Shown here: positions 1 to 8,386 of the stretch, in pieces | Layout: each line of letters opens with the position of its first letter | Numbering within the stretch: position 1 is the stretch's first letter | Source: Bacteroidales bacterium UBA5833 | GTDB taxonomy: Bacteria > Bacteroidota > Bacteroidia > Bacteroidales > Lentimicrobiaceae | Length of the DNA: 26,886 nt | Direction of reading: 5' to 3' | Assembly: GCA_002433025.1 (NCBI GenBank) | Contig: DJGZ01000015.1 | Location: forward strand, 1-26,886 | Translations under genes and position numbers: made by a program | The notes under the pieces: model-generated | Database searches by the model: none | Told to the model about the DNA's origin: nothing | Seen by the model: only the letters and a program-made list of their open reading frames with translations

Positions 1-151
1 ACAGATTAGTCGGATAATAGTGATTAATTTTAAAATGGTTATTGCGTACAAGTCAGATTATTTACTTGGAAATGCACCGTTTATCCATCTGATTATTATC
101 GGTTGTTCAACAAATTACCCGTTGTTTCAAATGAAAGAAAAATTCAAATAG

Positions 152-2638
152 CTAAAATTCATCCATTTCCATATCCCCGTTTTGATTGTCCCGATCCCGC
201 TCGCGCTGACGGTTGTAGTTATTAATCCTGTATGTAAATCCAAGATAAGCAACACGCGATTCCATTTTACGGTTCATTTTGATGGCAAATCCTTCACCCC
301 AGGTTTCTCCGTTAAACCGGCGCGAATCAAATATATCACTTACCCTGAAGCTCAGAGAGGCTTTGCTTTTTAAAAAATCATACCTCAACGCTACATCTGC
401 GAAATAAACCTCCTCCATCTTGCCCTGAGCCATAGTTCTTGGCGAGTTGTAATTACCCGCTAAACTCAGATTCAGATCTTTTCGCAAGGGAAAATTCATG
501 TTCAGCTTTGCCATCCATTCAAAACTTTCCGAACCTTCAATGCCAAGCCCTTTACTTCCTTCAATCTCGCTGCGGAAGAAGGAAACATTAAGATTCGCTT
601 TCATCCATCTGGCAAATTCCCTGTTGCCAATTAACTCTAAACCGTAGGAAGTTCCATTGTTCAGATTTTCATAAGTAGTTGAAGTAACCCCCGGCGATTC
701 GAGCCTGGTTATATGATTGATAACACCAACGGTCTGCCTTAAAAACAAAGTGGCATTGGCTGAATTCTTTCCCCAGAAATTCGACCAGCCCAATTCAAAT
801 GAATTCACAAACTCCGGCTTGAGCTTCGGGTTGCCGTACCTGATGTTTAAAGAATCTGAATAATCAACATAAGGATTCAACTGCCTGTTGTCGGGCCGGC
901 GGACCCTCCTGCTGTAACTTACCGATAACTGTTGTGTTTTGGCCATCTCATAAACCATATGTACCGAAGGAAACAAACTCAGATATGAGAGAGAAAAACG
1001 GTCGTTGGCCTGAATGATATCCGATTCCGAAATAAGCTGCTCTGCCCTAAGCCCAGCCTGATATTTAAACTTTTTGAATGTCGCTGAATAAATCCCATAA
1101 ACTGCATGAATCTGCTCGAAATAATCAAAATTATTAATGGCTGATTCATTTGGAATCCATTCATTAATAGGATAACTGAAGTCCGACAATGCATTGCGCA
1201 TGGTTATGTCCTTGATCGAACTCTTAAAACCGGTTTCAATACGGCTTCCATTCTCCAGGGGAACTGCAAAATTAGCCTGGGCAATATACATCATGTTGGT
1301 ATTGCGCGAATCAGAAAATTGAAGCACGGGTTGCTCAGGATTATAACCAGAGGTAAATTCAGCCTGAACGATATCCTGACTACCTTTCATTTCATTGTCA
1401 TTGATGATGAAATCAGCCGTCAGTTCTTTGCCCTTTGTGGTGAAGGTACGCTTATACGAAACAGTGTAGTTATAAGATTTTATATTCCTTGCACTTTCGC
1501 TGAAACGGTTGAAATTACGCAGGGTATCAAGAGTTTCGCTGAATGTATATGATCTGTTATCCCCTTCATTTCCGAAAGTCATTCTCCGGAGTTTAAAATT
1601 AAATGAAAGTGTATTAAAATCATTTAACAAGTAATCAACCCCGGCGCTGAAGTTATGCATGTCGCGCCAGTTCTTCATGGTCTGATTCTGCAGCAGCAAC
1701 GTGCTCATTCCGCTGTCAAAAGTATTCCTCTCTGTTACCCCCGTTGAATTAAATTTTCCCAACCGGTTGTCGTAACCGGCATAAAGGTTAACCCGGTTTT
1801 TCCGGTAATTGAGATTTACTGAAGTATTGTAGCGCTCTCCGGTTCCTGCAGTAAACGAAACCATTCCGTTAACACCCTGGAGGCTTCTCTTTTTTAAAAC
1901 TATATTGATGATCCCGGATGTACCTTCAGGGTCGTAGCGTACCGAAGGATTGGTGATGATCTCAATACTTTCAATCGATGATGCAGGTATTTGTTGTAAC
2001 AAATCTCCGCTGCTGATTTCGGCAAGGCCTGTAGGTTTTCCATCCACCAGAATTGTTATGTTATCGCTGCCCCGAAGACTGACATTCCCATCGGCATCCA
2101 CCGAAACAGAAGGAATATTCTGCATCACATCAACAGCGGATCCGCCAATAGAAGCAATGCTCTTATCAACATTGATGATCTTTTTATCCAGATTATTTAC
2201 CATCATCTCCCGATCAGCAGTAATCTCAACACCTGCAAGACTGGCGGCTGTTGGTTTCAATTTTATCACCCCCAGATTTATTTCGGAGTCTGATGGTTTT
2301 ATGGCAATATCTTTGATTGTCTTTGTTTCAAAACCCATAAACTGAACCCTGGCAAAATACCTCCCCGGCAGAAGTTGGTCAATTCTGAAATATCCCTGAG
2401 GATCAGATATTGTACCTCCGGCCAGCGCAGAATCGCGCAACCTGATGAGGGCAACGGTTCCGTATTCAATGGGCTTCTCCGTTATTTCATCCAGAATCCT
2501 GCCTTTAATGACTCCATTGGCAGGCCGGGGCATTTCGGATTGCTGCCCCTGAGGTCTTCCCTGAGCAAATAACTCAGCAAAAAACAGTGTAAAAACAAGT
2601 AAAAATGTAGTGAAGGAGATTTTCAAGCTGAGCTTCAT
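152..2638 (-). CDS. TonB-dependent outer-membrane beta-barrel protein
   Basis: Outer-membrane protein of 828 aa that probably moves a ligand across the outer membrane with TonB; the ligand is unknown. In order it shows a signal peptide (about residues 1-25, ending FAQG), a carboxypeptidase-regulatory-like domain (about 42-130), a plug domain with phrases such as SVSVDADGNVSLRG and GTSGIINIVLKK (about 150-260), and a long barrel to about residue 800. The tail is short and highly charged, rich in Arg, Asp and Glu. This architecture fits the 'outer membrane beta-barrel family' (OMP_b-brl_3) rather than SusC. The frame is open for 20 codons upstream to an ATG at 2698. I chose the ATG at 2638 because a signal peptide follows it directly and a perfect TAnnTTTG element lies just upstream at 2670-2663. 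It diverges from the M14 peptidase gene, and no SusD partner is adjacent. Confidence 0.88.
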   Translation of the reverse strand: MKLSLKISFTTFLLVFTLFFAELFAQGRPQGQQSEMPRPANGVIKGRILDEITEKPIEYGTVALIRLRDSALAGGTISDPQGYFRIDQLLPGRYFARVQFMGFETKTIKDIAIKPSDSEINLGVIKLKPTAASLAGVEITADREMMVNNLDKKIINVDKSIASIGGSAVDVMQNIPSVSVDADGNVSLRGSDNITILVDGKPTGLAEISSGDLLQQIPASSIESIEIITNPSVRYDPEGTSGIINIVLKKRSLQGVNGMVSFTAGTGERYNTSVNLNYRKNRVNLYAGYDNRLGKFNSTGVTERNTFDSGMSTLLLQNQTMKNWRDMHNFSAGVDYLLNDFNTLSFNFKLRRMTFGNEGDNRSYTFSETLDTLRNFNRFSESARNIKSYNYTVSYKRTFTTKGKELTADFIINDNEMKGSQDIVQAEFTSGYNPEQPVLQFSDSRNTNMMYIAQANFAVPLENGSRIETGFKSSIKDITMRNALSDFSYPINEWIPNESAINNFDYFEQIHAVYGIYSATFKKFKYQAGLRAEQLISESDIIQANDRFSLSYLSLFPSVHMVYEMAKTQQLSVSYSRRVRRPDNRQLNPYVDYSDSLNIRYGNPKLKPEFVNSFELGWSNFWGKNSANATLFLRQTVGVINHITRLESPGVTSTTYENLNNGTSYGLELIGNREFARWMKANLNVSFFRSEIEGSKGLGIEGSESFEWMAKLNMNFPLRKDLNLSLAGNYNSPRTMAQGKMEEVYFADVALRYDFLKSKASLSFRVSDIFDSRRFNGETWGEGFAIKMNRKMESRVAYLGFTYRINNYNRQRERDRDNQNGDMEMDEF

Positions 2639-2662
2639 AAAAAATTTGTTAAACAGCGGGGG

Positions 2663-2670
2663 CAAAAGTA
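2663..2670 (-). promoter_or_regulatory. Probable -7 promoter element of the TonB-dependent barrel gene
   Basis: On the minus strand this reads TACTTTTG, a perfect match to the Bacteroidota -7 consensus TAnnTTTG. It lies 24 bases upstream of the ATG at 2638, so transcription would begin between the upstream ATG (2698) and the chosen one. I see no convincing -33 TTTG at normal spacing. Confidence 0.55.
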
Positions 2671-2815
2671 AAGTTTTTCCTGACTGACATTGAAACAATT
2701 CAGAATCAGCGCAGTTTAATTTTCGACACGATTTATTTAAAAACCCTTCGCTATTTAACTAAAATTAACAATTGCCCGGAAAGGCCGGCGCATAAAATTG
2801 CCTGGCCGTTTTCGC

Positions 2816-2823
2816 TAACTTTG
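2816..2823 (+). promoter_or_regulatory. Probable -7 promoter element of the M14 peptidase gene
   Basis: TAACTTTG matches TAnnTTTG exactly and lies 25 bases before the ATG at 2849. A TTG at 2798-2800 could be a -33 element, but its 15-base spacing is shorter than usual, so only the -7 element is proposed with any weight. Confidence 0.55.
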
Positions 2824-2848
2824 CAATCAAAATTCAAATTCATATCAA

Positions 2849-4636
2849 ATGAAGAAACTGCTGCTTATCATTCTCCTCCTCCATTTTTTTACCAATATAA
2901 AAGCTCAGGACTGGGCGACTCACTATGAACAGTCTGACTTTAAAAAGACGCCTTCATACGCTGAAACCCTTGATTACTGCAAGCGGCTGGATGCTGCCTC
3001 TCCGATGGCTGCATTGATCAGTATAGGCACTAGCCCTCAGGGAAAAGAAATTCCTATGATGATCGTTGACAGGGACGGGCTGAAAGACCCCGTATCGATC
3101 AGAGAAAAAGGGAGGGTAATTACCCTGATTCAGGCCTGCATACATCCGGGCGAACCTGACGGAAAAGATGCAGCAATTATATTACTCCGGGATATGCTTA
3201 TCAACAACAAGCACCGCGACCTTCTTGAAAAATCCAGCATATTGTTTATCCCGATTGTCAATGTGGATGGGCATGAAAGATTCGGCCCATATAACCGCAT
3301 CAACCAGAATGGCCCTGAGGAAATGGGATGGCGGACCAACGCTCAGAACCTTAACCTGAACCGGGACTTTCTGAAAGCAGATGCCGGTGAAATGCAGCAA
3401 TGGCTGAAAATATACAGCACCTGGCTTCCCGAGTTCTTCATTGACATACACACTACTGATGGTGCAGATTTTCAATATGCCCTTACTTACGACATTGAAG
3501 TGTTCGGAACGCTCGACTCTGGCATCACACGCTGGCTTTCCAATATTTATGAGCCGAGAATCACTGCAAAGATGAAAGAAAACGGGTTTCCGATATTCCC
3601 GTATGTACAATTCCGTAACTGGCACGACCCCCGGAGCGGACTAAGAACAGGCGCTGCCCCACCCATGATTTCACAGGGATATGCCGCCCTGCAAAACCGG
3701 CCGGCGCTGCTGATAGAAACCCATATGCTCAAAGACTACAAAACCAGGGTTAATGCCACCATTCAGATGCTCATCCACACCCTGTTTATCATCAATCACC
3801 AGGCCGACAACCTCAAAACCCTGATTGAAATGGCCGACAAGTCAACGGCTGCTCCCGCGTTCCGGAAACAGCCACACCCGGTTTCGTGGAAAACCAGCAC
3901 AACCGACAGCACCATGGTAGATTTTTACGGCTTCGATTATCAGGTGCTGAAAAGCGATCTCACAGGCGGAGATTGGTTTGTTTACGACAATGCCAGACCC
4001 ATAGTGATGAAACTTCCTTTTTTCAATAAATCCGTACCAGAAACAACGGTACTCCTTCCCGAAGCATACATTATTCCTGCTGAGTGGACTGAAGTGATCA
4101 ACAGAATGAAGTTGCACGGAATAAAAATGGACATCCTTTCCGAACCGGCTGAAATCACGGTTAAGTCTTATAAATTCAAAGATTATGAATTCCGGAAAAC
4201 GCCGAATGAAGGCAGACATATGGTGAGCACAGGTCTTACCGAATCGGAAGAAAAAAGGATATTCCCGGCCGGATCAGCCATTGTGGCAACCAACCAGCGC
4301 ACAGCCAGGGTGATTGCAGCAATTCTTGAGCCTGAAGCTTCAGGATCTTTTGTTGAATGGGGTTTCTTTAACGCCGTATTTGAACAGAAGGAATACAGCG
4401 AAACCTATGTAATGGAAAAAATGGCCAGGGAGATGCTGGAAAATAGCTCGGAACTAAGACTGGAATTTGAAGCCAGGAAATCAGAACCCGGTTTTACCGG
4501 CAACCAGTGGGCCATGCTGAACTGGTTTTATAGTAAAACCCCTTACTGGGATCAGCAATTTCTGAAATATCCGGTAGGGAAAATTTATGATGCAACGGTG
4601 TTAAATCAACTGCGCAAAATCTCAGTACCACTTTAA
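2849..4636 (+). CDS. Secreted M14-family zinc metallocarboxypeptidase
   Basis: A 595-aa exported peptidase likely to trim C-terminal residues from peptides or peptidoglycan-type substrates; specificity is not visible. A signal peptide covers residues 1-19 (KKLLLIILLL, cleavage after KA). The M14 zinc site is complete: HPGE gives H99 and E102, and DIHTTDG gives H201. Other family signatures are RTNAQNLNLNRDF (about 162-174) and LLIETHMLKDY, with the likely catalytic glutamate E290. The catalytic domain covers about residues 30-330. The remaining 260 residues are a C-terminal region I do not recognise, which makes the protein longer than a minimal M14 enzyme. It has its own promoter, ends 48 bases before the convergent regulator gene, and appears to be transcribed alone. 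The family call is firm; the substrate is unknown. Confidence 0.9.
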   Translation: MKKLLLIILLLHFFTNIKAQDWATHYEQSDFKKTPSYAETLDYCKRLDAASPMAALISIGTSPQGKEIPMMIVDRDGLKDPVSIREKGRVITLIQACIHPGEPDGKDAAIILLRDMLINNKHRDLLEKSSILFIPIVNVDGHERFGPYNRINQNGPEEMGWRTNAQNLNLNRDFLKADAGEMQQWLKIYSTWLPEFFIDIHTTDGADFQYALTYDIEVFGTLDSGITRWLSNIYEPRITAKMKENGFPIFPYVQFRNWHDPRSGLRTGAAPPMISQGYAALQNRPALLIETHMLKDYKTRVNATIQMLIHTLFIINHQADNLKTLIEMADKSTAAPAFRKQPHPVSWKTSTTDSTMVDFYGFDYQVLKSDLTGGDWFVYDNARPIVMKLPFFNKSVPETTVLLPEAYIIPAEWTEVINRMKLHGIKMDILSEPAEITVKSYKFKDYEFRKTPNEGRHMVSTGLTESEEKRIFPAGSAIVATNQRTARVIAAILEPEASGSFVEWGFFNAVFEQKEYSETYVMEKMAREMLENSSELRLEFEARKSEPGFTGNQWAMLNWFYSKTPYWDQQFLKYPVGKIYDATVLNQLRKISVPL

Positions 4637-4684
4637 AAATTCATTCTGGTCATTTACGTGGCCTTGCTTATGGTTTAACAGATA

Positions 4685-5389
4685 TTAACCTTTCTGGCTG
4701 ATTTCAAACATCCTGTTATAATCCAGAATGTTCAGATGCTTGCACTCAAGTTCTATCAACTGCTCTTCCTTAAAACGCGTAAGAATCCGTGCGACACTTT
4801 CAACCGACATGCCGGCAATCTCAGCGAGTTCCTTACGTGAAAGGTGAAGCGGAAATTTCTGCTGCTTATAAATCCTGTTGGCAAGGCAGAGCAGCACATC
4901 AGCAAACCTTCCATAGGTTTGTTTTTGGGTAAGGCAATAAAACCGGCCGCTGATAACTGTATTATATTCGGCCAGCAGACCAATTACTTTCAGTGAAAAC
5001 GAGGAGTTGGAACGGATCAAGTGTTTAAAAGTTGCCGTATCTATTACCTGTACCCGGGTATCGAGATAGGCCTGGGCAGAAAACTGATAAGTATTATTGC
5101 CTTCAAAAAGAGAAGACAACCCGATGATATTCATTTCAGGCATTATATGCAGAACAAGGTTTTCACCGGTATTGCTTTCCATATAAATTTTTACAAGCCC
5201 TTCCCTTACAATCATCAATTGAGTGGCCGGTGCTCCCTGTTTGCAGATAATCTCTCCCTTCCGGTAACTTACCTCCACCATTTTTGAATCAAGCAGTTCA
5301 AGTTCCTGACTATTGAGCAATTCCATACAAGATGCAGAGCTGGATCCAATTGCGCAACTATGCTGCTTAGAAGTCTGATTTTCTGTCAT
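4685..5389 (-). CDS. Crp/Fnr-family transcriptional regulator
   Basis: A 234-aa regulator with an N-terminal cyclic-nucleotide-binding-like beta roll (about residues 28-140, with GEIICKQGAPATQLMIVREG), a dimerisation helix, and a C-terminal winged helix-turn-helix (about 183-215, LSRKELAEIAGMSVESVARI). In the recognition helix, E197 and R201 align with FNR E209 and R213; the FNR S212 position is Ala. Cysteines occur at 12, 21, 49, 152, 168 and 216. The compact cysteine cluster of enterobacterial FNR is absent, so a classical 4Fe-4S oxygen sensor is not supported, and the bound signal (redox, NO, haem or another) is unknown. It is divergent from the octaheme cytochrome operon. An ideal FNR-type palindrome lies 57 bases upstream of its start, which suggests control of that operon and possibly of itself. 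Confidence 0.92.
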   Translation of the reverse strand: MTENQTSKQHSCAIGSSSASCMELLNSQELELLDSKMVEVSYRKGEIICKQGAPATQLMIVREGLVKIYMESNTGENLVLHIMPEMNIIGLSSLFEGNNTYQFSAQAYLDTRVQVIDTATFKHLIRSNSSFSLKVIGLLAEYNTVISGRFYCLTQKQTYGRFADVLLCLANRIYKQQKFPLHLSRKELAEIAGMSVESVARILTRFKEEQLIELECKHLNILDYNRMFEISQKG

Positions 5390-5446
5390 TTACAAATATC
5401 TCCTTAGTTAGATCTTTGTCGTTTATGCAAAGAAACAAAAAAAAAC

Positions 5447-5460
5447 TTGATCTGCATCAA
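5447..5460. promoter_or_regulatory. FNR-type operator palindrome
   Basis: TTGAT-CTGC-ATCAA is an exact match to the FNR/DNR-class consensus TTGATnnnnATCAA, with both half-sites perfect. It sits in the 182-base gap between the divergent Crp/Fnr gene (57 bases from its start) and the octaheme cytochrome gene (111 bases from its start). The regulator's recognition helix keeps the Glu and Arg that read this half-site in FNR. Binding by this neighbour is inferred. The site could activate the operon, repress the regulator, or both. Confidence 0.75.
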
Positions 5461-5537
5461 AGATTTATCTGTTGAGGTTCGTACAAATCCATGTTCAGGT
5501 TGGAGGCTCCAAAGCAAACAATGAATCCTCTTCAGCC

Positions 5538-5545
5538 TATTTTCG
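5538..5545 (+). promoter_or_regulatory. Possible -7 element of the octaheme cytochrome operon
   Basis: TATTTTCG differs from TAnnTTTG at one base and ends 26 bases before the ATG at 5572. If used, the FNR-type palindrome would be centred roughly 100 bases upstream of the transcription start, within the far range used by activators of this family. It is a weak match and other start sites are possible. Confidence 0.3.
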
Positions 5546-5571
5546 CATTGTTAATTAATTAACAATATACT

Positions 5572-7167
5572 ATGAATAAATCGGTGCAAAGACTCACAAC
5601 ATTCCTGGTCGTTTTGGTTTTACCAGCCCTGGTAATTTTTGCCACTGTCCATTTCGGCAACCGGCGCGGCAAACCAGAGAAATTCATTTACCAGAACAGG
5701 GCGGATATTGAAAAAAAAGTTGATCATTCAGAATTTGAAATTCTGCAACAGGATTTTGAGCGCCCACAGGACCTTACGGCCGCCTGCCTCTCCTGTCATA
5801 ACAAACGTGACGATGAACTGATGGCATCGGCACACTGGAGGTGGGAACGAGAATCGGAGCTCCCAAACGGCAGAGGAACGGTAAGCATTGGAAAGAAAAA
5901 CCTGATCAATAACTACTGTGCTTCCGCTGAAAGCAATAATGGATCCTGTATGCGTTGCCATATCGGATATGGATGGAAGGACAAAACCTTTGACTTCGAG
6001 GACCCGACAAACCTTGACTGTCTGGTATGCCATGACAATACCAATACTTATAAGAAACGTAAAGGTGGTGCTGGTATGCCATCAACCCATGAAAACGCAA
6101 CCGCAGAGTTTCCGGTTCCGGATTATAATTACATCGCCCAAAATGTGGGTAAGCCCCTGAAGGAGAATTGCGGATTCTGCCATTTCCATGGCGGAGGTGG
6201 TAATAATGTAAAGCACGGTGACCTGGAAGAGGCCATGCTTGACTGTTCGCGCGAGGTGGACGTGCATATGGCAAAAGCAGGGCAGGACATGTCGTGCAAC
6301 GATTGTCACCTGACCGAGCGCCACAACATTACCGGAAGGGCTTACAGTGTTTCATCCGAAAATAACAACCGGGCAACCTGCGAACATTGCCACACCAGTA
6401 CACCTCACAATGATAAGGTAATCGACCTTCACAATCATAAGGTAGCCTGTCAGACTTGCCATATCCCGGTGTATGCCAAGGTTAATCCCACTGTTATGTA
6501 TTGGGATTGGTCTGTTGCGGGACGTACGGATGAAAACGGCAATCCGATCACTGAATACGATGTCAATCATAAATACAGCTACCTCTCTATTAAAGGCCGG
6601 TTTGTATGGGATGACCATGTTAAGCCGGAATACTTCTGGTTCAATGGTACCGCTGATCACTACCTGTACGGTGATACGATTTCGGAAATACCGGTTAAAA
6701 TCAATACCCTTATGGGTAAATATGAAGAATCTGATGCCAAAATCTGGCCGGTAAAGGTGCACCGTGGTAAACAAGCCTATGATGTTGTTACAAAAGAAAT
6801 AGTTAATGTCAAGGTTTTTGCCGAAAAGAAAGGTGAAGGCGCTTTCTGGGAAGACCTTAAATGGGATACCGCAATTCAGCTTGGAATGGAGTATGCAGGA
6901 AGGTATTACAGCGGTCAGCATGATTTTGTTTCCACAGAAATGTACTGGCCCCTGAACCACCAGGTTTCTCCAAAGGAACAAACCCTGAAATGCATTGACT
7001 GTCATACGCGAAGCGAAGAAGGCCGTTTGGCTAACCTGGCAGGATTCTATCTTCCCGGAAGAGATTATGCCAAAGGCGTGGACTATACAGGGTTTATCCT
7101 GATCATCATTTCCATAACCGGAGTGGTTGTTCACAGTCTGATGAGGCTCTTTTATAAAAAAGGTTAA
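5572..7167 (+). CDS. Membrane-anchored octaheme cytochrome c, tetrathionate reductase (OTR) family
   Basis: A 531-aa multihaem cytochrome with exactly eight CXXCH motifs, starting at C72, C126, C150, C200, C242, C270, C293 and C474. OTR-family signatures are clear: NNYC with C116 just before haem 2, CHFHGGGG followed by VKHGD at haem 4, and REVDVHM before haem 5. A lysine in the YKKRKGGAGMP segment (K161 or K162) is the best candidate for the unusual Lys ligand known from Shewanella OTR. Residues 8-27 form an N-terminal signal or anchor helix and about 507-522 a C-terminal membrane helix, so the haem domain should lie in the periplasm, held to the inner membrane. Purified family members reduce tetrathionate, nitrite and hydroxylamine in vitro; the physiological substrate is unsettled. 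The cytochrome b gene 19 bases downstream is the likely electron donor. C225 is an additional non-haem cysteine. Confidence 0.9.
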   Translation: MNKSVQRLTTFLVVLVLPALVIFATVHFGNRRGKPEKFIYQNRADIEKKVDHSEFEILQQDFERPQDLTAACLSCHNKRDDELMASAHWRWERESELPNGRGTVSIGKKNLINNYCASAESNNGSCMRCHIGYGWKDKTFDFEDPTNLDCLVCHDNTNTYKKRKGGAGMPSTHENATAEFPVPDYNYIAQNVGKPLKENCGFCHFHGGGGNNVKHGDLEEAMLDCSREVDVHMAKAGQDMSCNDCHLTERHNITGRAYSVSSENNNRATCEHCHTSTPHNDKVIDLHNHKVACQTCHIPVYAKVNPTVMYWDWSVAGRTDENGNPITEYDVNHKYSYLSIKGRFVWDDHVKPEYFWFNGTADHYLYGDTISEIPVKINTLMGKYEESDAKIWPVKVHRGKQAYDVVTKEIVNVKVFAEKKGEGAFWEDLKWDTAIQLGMEYAGRYYSGQHDFVSTEMYWPLNHQVSPKEQTLKCIDCHTRSEEGRLANLAGFYLPGRDYAKGVDYTGFILIIISITGVVVHSLMRLFYKKG

Positions 7168-7186
7168 CCCTTAAACCATAAAACAC

Positions 7187-7810
7187 ATGCAAAAAGTCAA
7201 AATATTTTCCCGCTTCGAACGCTTCTGGCACTGGACACAGATGGCAATTGTGATACTTCTTACCCTCACCGGTTTTGAAATTCACGGGAACTACACCATT
7301 TTCGGATTTGAAGCCGCTGTGCGCCTTCACAATGCATTTGCCATCACATTTATTCTGCTTGGGATCTTCACCATTTTCTGGCTGTTTGTAACCGGACAAT
7401 ACAAAAACTTTATCCCAACCCGCAGGAACTTCACAAAGCAAATCAGGTATTATACCTATGGGATGTTCAAGGGCGACGCGCATCCGGTAAAAAGAACCAT
7501 GTCCAATAAAATGAATCCGCTGCAGCGGTTCACCTACTTTGGATTACTTATCCTGATATTCCCCGTTCAAACCATCACCGGCCTGCTCTATATGTATTAT
7601 CACTACCCTCAGAACCCCATTGATGCCGGTGGCCTGTGGATCGCTGTCATAACCCATACCATGGGGGCTTTTCTGATGGTTGCCTTTTTGATCGTACATG
7701 TGTATATGACCACAACCGGACATCGCATCACAACCGACATCAAGGCGATGATTTCAGGCTATGAAGATGAACCTGAGGAAGAAACTGAAACAAAAAATCA
7801 ACCTGCTTAA
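7187..7810 (+). CDS. Four-helix di-haem cytochrome b (b561/hydrogenase-type)
   Basis: A 207-aa inner-membrane protein with about four transmembrane helices (roughly residues 17-33, 50-68, 115-136 and 150-172). Histidines at expected haem-binding places are in FWHW (helix 1), RLHNAF (start of helix 2), ITHTMG and LIVHVYM (helix 4). It resembles the cytochrome b subunits of Ni-Fe hydrogenase and formate dehydrogenase, which exchange electrons between quinol and a periplasmic redox partner. The starting phrase KIFSRFERFWHW is typical. It lies 19 bases after the octaheme cytochrome gene and 11 before the rhodanese lipoprotein gene, so it is probably the quinol-oxidising partner of the octaheme protein. 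The C-terminal tail (EDEPEEETETK) is acidic and probably cytoplasmic. The direction of electron flow is inferred. Confidence 0.87.
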   Translation: MQKVKIFSRFERFWHWTQMAIVILLTLTGFEIHGNYTIFGFEAAVRLHNAFAITFILLGIFTIFWLFVTGQYKNFIPTRRNFTKQIRYYTYGMFKGDAHPVKRTMSNKMNPLQRFTYFGLLILIFPVQTITGLLYMYYHYPQNPIDAGGLWIAVITHTMGAFLMVAFLIVHVYMTTTGHRITTDIKAMISGYEDEPEEETETKNQPA

Positions 7811-7821
7811 CAACTGAAAAC

Positions 7822-8334
7822 ATGAAACAAACAGTATTTGCACTGACGATCATTTTCGCGCTTGCCGCCTGCAGCAGACAGGAAAAATATGCATCAGCCG
7901 ACGAAATGGTGGAGAATGCGCTGAAAGAAGTTAAACTGATTACGGCAGACGAACTTTATGAACTGATGAACGGTGAAGAAGTTTATACCCTCATCGACGT
8001 CAGGCAGCCCGAAGAGCATTATCCCGGATACATCCCGGGTTCTATCAACATTCCCCGGGGCAGCCTTGAATTCAACATTGCCGACTCGTCTTTCTGGGAA
8101 AATGTGGGCCTGTATATGCCGCTCCAGGAGGAAAAAATCGTGGTTTATGACCAGAAAGGCAAGAGAGGAATTCTGGCAGCCCAAACTCTCCGGAAACTGG
8201 GATATCAGAACGTTCTGGCATTGAAAGAAGGGTGGAAAAGATGGGAACTGACCTATCCTGACATTTATGAAAAAAGTCTTGAAAAGCTTGGCGGAGGCAA
8301 CCATGAAGCTCCTAAATCGGGTGGAGGTTGCTGA
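7822..8334 (+). CDS. Rhodanese-like lipoprotein lacking the catalytic Cys, with a C-terminal Gly-Gly-Gly-Cys
   Basis: A 170-aa predicted lipoprotein with lipobox LAAC (C17 is the lipidated residue). A single rhodanese fold covers about residues 38-145, with the entry motif TLIDVRQPEEHYPGYIPGSINIP. In the active-site loop the expected Cys is Asp (VVYDQKGKRG, D110), so ordinary persulfide catalysis there is unlikely. The only other cysteine is the last residue (C170), at the end of a flexible glycine-rich tail, SGGGC. A terminal Cys on a swinging arm recalls SoxY (GGCGG) and DsrC, so it may carry a sulfur group or bind a metal; this is speculation. It sits inside the octaheme cytochrome operon between the cytochrome b and the tandem-rhodanese genes. 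Confidence 0.85.
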   Translation: MKQTVFALTIIFALAACSRQEKYASADEMVENALKEVKLITADELYELMNGEEVYTLIDVRQPEEHYPGYIPGSINIPRGSLEFNIADSSFWENVGLYMPLQEEKIVVYDQKGKRGILAAQTLRKLGYQNVLALKEGWKRWELTYPDIYEKSLEKLGGGNHEAPKSGGGC

Positions 8335-8386
8335 TGCAATTAATAATTCGGAAATCAATCAATAACAAACTCTAAAAACCAACGAA

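Noticed and set aside
2639..2698. Twenty-residue N-terminal extension of the TonB-dependent barrel protein
   Set aside because: A perfect -7 element lies within it and the signal peptide begins at the downstream ATG.
4685..5389. Canonical oxygen-sensing FNR with a 4Fe-4S cluster
   Set aside because: The spaced N-terminal cysteine cluster is missing; only C12 and C21 lie in that region.
6352..7134. Long minus-strand open frame (260 aa) opposite the octaheme cytochrome gene
   Set aside because: It lies wholly over a gene with eight haem motifs and has no recognisable protein features; it is a shadow of the real frame.
5572..7167. Hydroxylamine oxidoreductase or pentahaem nitrite reductase
   Set aside because: There are eight CXXCH motifs, no CXXCK motif, no HAO-type crosslink tyrosine region, and the GGGG...VKHGD and DVHM signatures match the OTR family.
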